Positions 6,155 through 10,840 of a stretch of DNA of 10,840 bases are shown here, in pieces. The DNA is from Erysipelotrichaceae bacterium UBA3379 (lineage in GTDB: Bacteria > Bacillota_I > Bacilli_A > Erysipelotrichales > Coprobacillaceae). The position numbers were made by a program, and so were the translations under genes. The notes under the pieces were generated by a model. The model saw nothing but the letters and a program-made list of their open reading frames with translations. It was not told the origin of the DNA and ran no database searches. Each line of letters opens with the position of its first letter. The first letter of the stretch is position 1. The stretch covers positions 16,382 to 27,221 of the forward strand of contig DEPZ01000020.1 in the NCBI GenBank assembly GCA_002359025.1. Direction: 5' to 3'.

Positions 6155-6163
6155 TTGCATTTC

Positions 6164-6191
6164 TTGAAATGATAGAAAATATATGGATAAT
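6164..6191 (+). promoter_or_regulatory. Candidate promoter of the LytTR/DUF3021/ABC operon
   Basis: TTGAAA (6164-6169), a 16-nt spacer and GATAAT (6186-6191). An alternative -35 is TTGCAT at 6155-6160 with a weaker -10. RNA would begin near 6198, leaving a very short leader. Only one candidate is expected to be real. Confidence 0.4.
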
Positions 6192-6198
6192 AATGCTT

Positions 6199-6210
6199 AA
6201 AGGAAGTGAT
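6199..6210 (+). promoter_or_regulatory. Ribosome binding site that decides the LytTR start
   Basis: AAAGGAAGTGAT matches the 16S anti-Shine-Dalgarno complement AAAGGAGGTGAT at 11 of 12 positions. The GTG inside it (6206) cannot be the start. The in-frame TTG at 6215, 8 nt after GGAAG, fits. Confidence 0.7.
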
Positions 6211-6214
6211 AGAA

Positions 6215-6655
6215 TTGAAAATAAAAATTAGTCAAAATGAAAATATTTTAGAAACAGAAGTTAATATACAATATCCTAGTAAATGTGATCAAGAAACTTA
6301 TGATTTATTAAGATATCTAGAAAAAGATAGGAAAATAATATTTGGGTTACGCAATGATAGAAAATATCGTATCTCTTTATATGATGTGTATTATATAGAA
6401 TATGTTGATGAAAAGACTTTTTTATATTTAGAAAGTGATGTTTACTTATCTCATAATAAGCTATATGAGTGGGAAGAATTGCTCAAAGACACTTCTTTTG
6501 TAAGGATAAGTAAGACAACAATTGTAAATATTGATTATTTAAAGTTTGTTCGTCCTTTACTTGGTGGGAAAATGGAAATTACTTTTATAAATGATGAATC
6601 TTTAGTTGTAAATAGACATTATTTGAAATCGTTTAAAAATAAATTTGGATTATAG
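6215..6655 (+). CDS. LytTR-domain DNA-binding transcriptional regulator
   Basis: A 146-residue protein from a TTG start; an in-frame GTG at 6206 lies inside the ribosome binding site. There is no receiver domain. An N-terminal segment of about 40 residues (MKIKISQNENILETEVNIQY) is typical of stand-alone LytTR regulators. The LytTR domain spans about 42-146, with IEYVDEKTFLYL, then FVRISKTTIVNIDYLKFVRP, GGKMEI and LVVNRHYLKSFK. LytTR domains bind direct repeats through beta-strand loops. Its 10-bp spacing to a DUF3021 gene and an ABC pair is the layout of LytTR regulatory systems (HdrRM and BrsRM of Streptococcus mutans are studied examples), where the partner membrane protein holds the activator in check. 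It probably activates its own operon; that is inference. Confidence 0.92.
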   Translation: MKIKISQNENILETEVNIQYPSKCDQETYDLLRYLEKDRKIIFGLRNDRKYRISLYDVYYIEYVDEKTFLYLESDVYLSHNKLYEWEELLKDTSFVRISKTTIVNIDYLKFVRPLLGGKMEITFINDESLVVNRHYLKSFKNKFGL

Positions 6656-6665
6656 GAGGAACATT

Positions 6666-7094
6666 ATGAAGAAACAATTTATGAATATCATTTATGCTAA
6701 TTGTATTTCTTATACGATTTTATCATTACTCATTTCAATACTTTCATTTACACCCATTCCTGTTATGGAAATGAATTATATGAATTGCCTTTCAATATTT
6801 TTGGTAACGGTACTTATTTCTATATGTATTGTACTCACTTCAAATATAAAAATTGAATCCTTTTGGATAGAAAATATTATATATGTATTAGAGGTCTTCG
6901 TTATTGTTTATGGAGTAGGTGGAGGTATATTTCATTGGTTTCCGTTGGAACTGTATTATTTTTTTGAAGTAGGTATCATTTGCATTTTAGTCTATATAAT
7001 AACAAGTATCATTTTATATCTACATTTTCATTTACTAGCCAATCAAATTAATCAAAAAATAGAGGAAAAAAAACATGAACATAATAGAGGTTAA
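6666..7094 (+). CDS. DUF3021 family membrane protein, likely partner of the LytTR regulator
   Basis: A 142-residue protein with four predicted membrane helices (about 8-28, 40-59, 70-89 and 97-120) and a short charged C-terminal tail. The size, topology and position match DUF3021 proteins encoded next to LytTR regulators. The ATG at 6666 is preceded by AGGAGGA (6654-6660). An in-frame ATG at 6645 would lie inside the LytTR gene and lacks a binding site. By analogy it would sequester or inhibit the LytTR protein until a membrane signal is received. The signal is unknown. The last 20 bases overlap the ABC ATPase gene, implying coupled translation. Family assignment rests on context and topology rather than on a diagnostic motif. 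Confidence 0.8.
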   Translation: MKKQFMNIIYANCISYTILSLLISILSFTPIPVMEMNYMNCLSIFLVTVLISICIVLTSNIKIESFWIENIIYVLEVFVIVYGVGGGIFHWFPLELYYFFEVGIICILVYIITSIILYLHFHLLANQINQKIEEKKHEHNRG

Positions 7095-7968
7095 TCATTT
7101 GAATAAATCATATGATGATATAAATGCAGTGAAAGATATTTGTTTCAATGTGGTAAAAGGTGAACTCTTTGCTTTTTTAGGGTCTAATGGAGCCGGAAAA
7201 AGTACGACAATCAATATATTGTGTACATTTTTAAAATCAGATAATGGTGAAGTTATAATTGATGGACATATACTTGGAAAAGAAAATCATTATATTCAAA
7301 AATCTATAGGTATTGTCTTTCAAGAGAATTTATTAGATGACTTATTAACAGTAGAAGAAAATTTGTTAGTTAAAGCATCATTATATGGAATGACAAGAAA
7401 AGAAGGGTTAAAAAGAATTAAAGAGTTAATAGAGATCTTGCATTTACAAGATTTTTCAAAGCGTAGATATGGAACTTTGTCAGGAGGACAAAAAAGAAAA
7501 TGTGATATTGCAAGAGCGTTAATACATCGTCCTCAAATATTATTTTTAGATGAGCCAACAACCGGATTAGATCCCACAGCAAGACAAGAAGTATGGAATA
7601 TGTTATTAAGTCTTCAAAAAAATACTCAAATAACAATATTTTTAACAACACATTATATGGAAGAAGCATTGTATGCAAATCATATTGTGATTATGGATGA
7701 TGGCAGAATTGTAGAAACTGGGACTCCTGAGCGATTAAGAAAGAAATATACAAAGAACAAATTAATTATTTTACCCAAGGATGCTGAATTAAAAAATCAA
7801 ATAAAGCATGAGTATATTCTTGAAGAAGATAAAATCATTATCTTTTTGAATAAAACGCTAGATGCTATTTCTATTATAAATGAATATAAAGATGATATAT
7901 TAGATTTTGAGATAAATAAAGGAAGTATGGATGATGTTTTTATTGAGATTACAGGAAAGGAGTTATAA
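7075..7968 (+). CDS. ABC transporter ATP-binding protein (DrrA/NatA-like)
   Basis: A 297-residue ATPase. Walker A is GSNGAGKST at 36-44, the Q-loop glutamine is Q83 (VFQENLLDDLLTVEENL), the signature is LSGGQ at 135-139, Walker B is ILFLDE at 155-160 and the switch histidine is H193 (TTHYMEEA). A C-terminal extension ends in GSMDDVFIEITG, the typical tail of DrrA/NatA-type ABC-2 ATPases for drugs, lipids or ions. All catalytic residues are intact. The ATG at 7075 follows GAGGA by 8 nt and overlaps the DUF3021 gene. It pairs with the permease encoded 2 bp downstream. It probably energises export of an antimicrobial, peptide or lipid as the output of the LytTR system; the substrate is unknown. 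Confidence 0.95.
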   Translation: MNIIEVNHLNKSYDDINAVKDICFNVVKGELFAFLGSNGAGKSTTINILCTFLKSDNGEVIIDGHILGKENHYIQKSIGIVFQENLLDDLLTVEENLLVKASLYGMTRKEGLKRIKELIEILHLQDFSKRRYGTLSGGQKRKCDIARALIHRPQILFLDEPTTGLDPTARQEVWNMLLSLQKNTQITIFLTTHYMEEALYANHIVIMDDGRIVETGTPERLRKKYTKNKLIILPKDAELKNQIKHEYILEEDKIIIFLNKTLDAISIINEYKDDILDFEINKGSMDDVFIEITGKEL

Positions 7969-7970
7969 GT

Positions 7971-8831
7971 ATGTGGGCTTTCATATCAAGAATATTAAAA
8001 CTCTATTTTAGAGATAAAACAGCTGTATTCTTCTCTTTATTATCATCTTTTATTATTATAGGATTATATATATTATTTTTAGGAGATACATATACTTCTG
8101 AATTTAATCATATAACTGGAGTAAGACAACTCATGGATCTATGGCTCATGGCAGGATTGTTAGCCACATCTTCTGTGTCAACGACTATTGCGGTCTTTGG
8201 TATTATGATAAATGATAGGGTGAAGAAAATATATAAGGATTTTTATTGTACGCCGATTCAAAAATATAAATTATCAATTGGATATTTATTAGCGGCTATC
8301 ATTGTTGGATTCATCTTATCTTTGATTACATTATTATTTGCACAAATATATATATTGGTTGATGGTGGGAATATGTTTGATTTCATCATGTATATGAAAA
8401 TAATATGTGCATTGATAGTTAATGTTATAATGAATGGGAGTATGATGTTTTTTATTGCTTCTTTCTTTTATAGTCATACAGCATTTTCTACAGCAACCTC
8501 ACTTATAGGAACATTAATAGGTTTTTTAACGGGGATATATTTACCAATAGGATCGTTACCTGATATTATACAATGGATTATTAGAATATTTCCAACTACA
8601 CATAGTGCGGCTTTATTAAAACAAATTATGATGGAACCATATATACATCAGGTATTTGTCCATGTACCCAAGGAGTTTATTGTGGATTTTAAAGAATATT
8701 TTGGTATAACTTTATCTTTTCATAATATAGAGTTAACACCATTGTTGCATTATATATATTTATCTTTTTTTATTGTTTTGTTTTTTGTTATTGCAATGTA
8801 TTATAGAAACAAAGTAAAAAAACCAATGTAA
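7971..8831 (+). CDS. ABC-2 type transporter permease
   Basis: A 286-residue membrane protein with about six predicted helices (roughly 17-37, 60-80, 103-130, 143-165, 171-197 and 259-278) and a soluble loop of about 60 residues between the last two. The segment GIYLPIGSLPDIIQWIIRIFP followed by THSAALLKQ is the characteristic C-terminal part of ABC-2 permeases that partner DrrA/NatA-like ATPases. The ATG follows AAGGAG by 8 nt, 2 bp after the ATPase stop. Two copies would form the channel with two ATPases. It is the last gene of the cassette and ends in a terminator whose loop holds the stop codon. Confidence 0.93.
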   Translation: MWAFISRILKLYFRDKTAVFFSLLSSFIIIGLYILFLGDTYTSEFNHITGVRQLMDLWLMAGLLATSSVSTTIAVFGIMINDRVKKIYKDFYCTPIQKYKLSIGYLLAAIIVGFILSLITLLFAQIYILVDGGNMFDFIMYMKIICALIVNVIMNGSMMFFIASFFYSHTAFSTATSLIGTLIGFLTGIYLPIGSLPDIIQWIIRIFPTTHSAALLKQIMMEPYIHQVFVHVPKEFIVDFKEYFGITLSFHNIELTPLLHYIYLSFFIVLFFVIAMYYRNKVKKPM

Positions 8832-8845
8832 ATCACATTGGTTTT
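8819..8845. terminator. Bidirectional terminator between convergent transporter operons
   Basis: A perfect 11-bp stem, AAAACCAATGT / ACATTGGTTTT, has a 5-nt loop. The plus direction ends in TTTT and the minus direction in seven T residues. The permease stop codon (8829-8831) lies at the top of the stem and in the loop. The stop of the minus-strand ABC gene is 8 bp to the right. Confidence 0.88.
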
Positions 8846-8853
8846 AAAATACA

Positions 8854-10632
8854 TTATTTTTGATGAGCAAATTGAGAATTATAAAGCTTTTCATACTCAC
8901 CTTTTTTAGCAAGTAATTCTTCATGTGTTCCTTGTTCAACAATATCTCCATTATTAATCACAAGAATTAAATCAGCACTTTTGATTGTAGACAACCTATG
9001 TGCAATAACAAAGCTAGTACGACCTTTCATAACTTTTTGCATAGCATCTTGTAATATTTTTTCTAGTCTTGTATCTACTGATGAAGTTGCTTCATCTAGG
9101 ATTAAAATTTGAGGATCTTTTAAGATAGCTCTTGCGATTGTGAGCAATTGTTTTTCACCTTGTGAAATGTTATTTGCTTCTTCGTTGATAATAGAGTCGT
9201 ATCCATCAGGAAGTGTTTTAATAAAATGATCAACATTCGCCATTTTTGCTGCTTGTATCACTTCATCTTTTCTTGCATCAAGTCGACCATAACGAATGTT
9301 ATCAAAGATACTTCCATGGAATAACCATGTATCTTGTAAGACCATACCAAATAAAGAACGTAATTCTCCTCTAGGTATTTCTCTAATATCTACACCATCA
9401 ATTTTAATGCTTCCACCTTTCACATCATAGAAACGAAGTAGAAGATTGATGATTGTTGTCTTTCCTGCACCAGTAGGTCCCACAATAGCAACCATTTGCC
9501 CACTTTTGACTTGGACGTTGAAATCTTTCATTAAGTTTTCTTCATAATATCCAAATTGGACATGTTCAAAATCTACACATCCTTGGATATTTTCAATATG
9601 TTTGGCAGGAGAGTATTCTGCAACTTCTTCGGGTTCATCTAAAAATTCTACAACACGGACAAGAGCTGCATACGCTGCTTGTATTTGTGAAGATAAGTTA
9701 GAAATCTGAGATAGGGGATCATTGACTTGCCAGATATATCTAATAAAGGCTTGTAATTGTCCCACAAGAAAAGTTCCAGCTAAAACTTCTGTTGTCCCTA
9801 TAATCGCAATAATACCTATTGTAAGATATGTGACTAATGAATTTAATGGAGCAATTGTAGAAGAAACAAACTGAGCTTTAAATGCATGATCTCTTAATTG
9901 ATTATTAATATCTTTAAACTTTTCTATAGATTCTTCTTCTTGATTAAAGAGAAGTATCTCATTATATCCAGTGTACATTTCAGTAATTGCACTATTTAAA
10001 TCACCAAGTGTATTTTGTTGTTTCTTAAAGAGTTTATGACTATGTCCAACAACAAACTTTGTAATAAGTAATGACAAAGGAACAATAAATGTTGCAATAA
10101 TAGCCATTTTTACATTAATCATATACATCATAGTTAAAGCCAGTGTTAAAGTTAATATACCACTAATAAGTTGTGTAAAACTTTGTTGTAATGCATTAGA
10201 TATTGCATCAATATCATTTGTTAAACGACTTAAAACATCTCCAAAATGATGATTATCAAAATAACGTATAGGTAGTCTTCTCACTTTATTTTGTAAGGCA
10301 TCACGTAAATCAAACATTGCATTTTGTATAGAATTTGTTAGAAATGAGATAGAAATAATTTGACTTACAACTTTAATAGCATAAATAACTAAGAGAAGAA
10401 TAATTGTTTGTAATATCTTATCAAAATGAATATGAAGACCATTCATTCCTTGACTCTCACTAATATCTTTAGCTATTTGTGTTGTAATAGATCCTTCTAT
10501 ACTTGGAGCTATAGCCATTGTTATATTAAAAATAAGAATCATACCAATTGCAATAAAAAATCCCCATTTATAAGGTTTAATAAAAGTGAAAAGAGCTTTG
10601 ATAGTATCTAATAAACTTTTCTTTTTATTCAT
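8854..10632 (-). CDS. ABC exporter half-transporter, MdlB/YfiC-like (permease-ATPase fusion)
   Basis: A 592-residue half-transporter. An N-terminal ABC type-1 exporter membrane domain (about 20-330, six helices, with the coupling segment RYFDNHHFGDVLSRLTND at 123-140) is followed by a nucleotide-binding domain. That domain has Walker A GPTGAGKTT at 385-393, Q-loop Q433, signature ISQGE at 489-493 (a departure from LSGGQ common in MdlB-type halves), Walker B ILILDE with E514, D-loop SSVD at 517-520 and H-loop H545. The ATG at 10632 follows GAGGAGGAA by a good interval and overlaps the upstream half-transporter gene by 8 bp. The two form a heterodimeric exporter, probably for drugs, lipids or peptides. 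The substrate is not evident. Confidence 0.95.
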   Translation of the reverse strand: MNKKKSLLDTIKALFTFIKPYKWGFFIAIGMILIFNITMAIAPSIEGSITTQIAKDISESQGMNGLHIHFDKILQTIILLLVIYAIKVVSQIISISFLTNSIQNAMFDLRDALQNKVRRLPIRYFDNHHFGDVLSRLTNDIDAISNALQQSFTQLISGILTLTLALTMMYMINVKMAIIATFIVPLSLLITKFVVGHSHKLFKKQQNTLGDLNSAITEMYTGYNEILLFNQEEESIEKFKDINNQLRDHAFKAQFVSSTIAPLNSLVTYLTIGIIAIIGTTEVLAGTFLVGQLQAFIRYIWQVNDPLSQISNLSSQIQAAYAALVRVVEFLDEPEEVAEYSPAKHIENIQGCVDFEHVQFGYYEENLMKDFNVQVKSGQMVAIVGPTGAGKTTIINLLLRFYDVKGGSIKIDGVDIREIPRGELRSLFGMVLQDTWLFHGSIFDNIRYGRLDARKDEVIQAAKMANVDHFIKTLPDGYDSIINEEANNISQGEKQLLTIARAILKDPQILILDEATSSVDTRLEKILQDAMQKVMKGRTSFVIAHRLSTIKSADLILVINNGDIVEQGTHEELLAKKGEYEKLYNSQFAHQK

Positions 10633-10840
10633 AAGCTAATTCCTCCTCACTTAATTGAGATAATGCTATCTCTTTATATATTTGACAATCTTTTAATAAT
10701 TCTTTATGTGTTCCTTGTCCAACAACTTTACCTTCATTTAAAACAACAATTTGATCAGCTTCCATAATACTTGATATTCTTTGAGCAACAACCATCATAA
10801 TAGAATCTTTCATTTCATGTTTTAAAGATTCTCTTAGTTT
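10625..10840 (-). CDS. ABC exporter half-transporter, MdlA/YfiB-like (partial, C-terminal end only)
   Basis: The last 71 residues of a gene that runs off the right edge of the window; an internal methionine at 10813 is not a start. What is visible is the end of a nucleotide-binding domain: MVVAQRISSIMEADQIVVLNEGKVVGQGTHKELL. The position normally held by the switch histidine is glutamine (VAQR, residue 20 of the fragment), as is usual in the degenerate-site partner of heterodimeric exporters of this type. The stop overlaps the start of the downstream half by 8 bp, so the two are co-translated. The operon promoter lies beyond the window. Confidence 0.9.
   Translation of the reverse strand, partial: KLRESLKHEMKDSIMMVVAQRISSIMEADQIVVLNEGKVVGQGTHKELLKDCQIYKEIALSQLSEEELAYE

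Larger units (their letters stand above)
5886..6214. other. Intergenic regulatory gap between divergent genes
   Basis: This 329-bp AT-rich stretch shows no credible ORF on either strand. It holds the minus-strand ribosome binding site and a weak promoter (5908-5936), two plus-strand terminator-like hairpins (5968-6002 and 6099-6123), a 9-bp direct repeat with 12-bp spacer (6125-6154) and a promoter-like pair before the LytTR gene. The stretch 6003-6060 shows nothing recognisable. Confidence 0.6.

Noticed and set aside
6158..6171. Palindrome CATTTC-TT-GAAATG as an operator
   Set aside because: It overlaps the candidate -35, and LytTR proteins bind direct rather than inverted repeats. No other regulator is evident and such short palindromes are common in AT-rich DNA.
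7418..7678. Minus-strand ORF of 86 codons
   Set aside because: It lies opposite the conserved core of the ABC ATPase and is an antisense shadow.
10426..10611. Plus-strand ORF of 61 codons
   Set aside because: It is opposite the membrane domain of the MdlB-like exporter, has no ribosome binding site and its composition mirrors the antisense of hydrophobic codons.

Overview
The window is AT-rich, Gram-positive-type DNA. It has strong AGGAGG-like ribosome binding sites, GTG and TTG starts, tight 4 to 20 bp gene overlaps and compact hairpin terminators. The gene set fits a low-GC Firmicute, perhaps of the gut Erysipelotrichales/Coprobacillaceae type. That placement is inferred from composition and gene style; no marker gene is present. 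No tRNA, rRNA, insertion sequence, phage gene or CRISPR array was seen.

Layout from left to right. (1) 24-1480, plus: the end of a signalling operon that starts outside the window. It encodes a receiver/HD-GYP protein (predicted cyclic-di-GMP phosphodiesterase) and a stand-alone Hpt phosphotransfer protein, closed by a terminator. (2) 1579-2415, plus: a Cof-type HAD phosphatase with its own promoter, converging on (3) 2435-3631, minus: an O-antigen ligase/Wzy-like polytopic membrane protein. The two share a bidirectional terminator. (4) 3735-5521, plus: a TRM11-like RNA methyltransferase and a diacylglycerol-kinase-family lipid kinase overlapping by 4 bp. Their promoter appears to be superimposed on the divergent promoter of gene 3. 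(5) 5511-5885, minus: a small three-helix membrane protein of unknown function. Its 3' end overlaps the lipid kinase gene, and its apparent terminator lies inside that gene. (6) 5886-6214: a regulatory intergenic gap with two terminator-like hairpins, a candidate LytTR direct repeat and a promoter. (7) 6215-8831, plus: a four-gene cassette of LytTR DNA-binding regulator, DUF3021 membrane protein, ABC ATPase and ABC-2 permease. (8) 8854-10840, minus: a heterodimeric ABC exporter of MdlAB/YfiBC type, with the second half complete and the first half cut by the window edge.

The most system-like unit is the LytTR/DUF3021/ABC cassette. It resembles the LytTR regulatory systems, in which a membrane protein restrains a LytTR activator, here joined to a transporter. 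The plausible circuit is that DUF3021 senses a membrane or peptide signal, the regulator binds the 21-bp-period repeat just upstream of its own promoter, and the exporter is induced. The architecture is known in outline; the repeat and the leader hairpins are the new observations. Several computed ORF starts look wrong, and sequence-based corrections are given: 1124, 3735, 5885, 6215 and 6666. Nothing here amounts to a clearly undescribed system.
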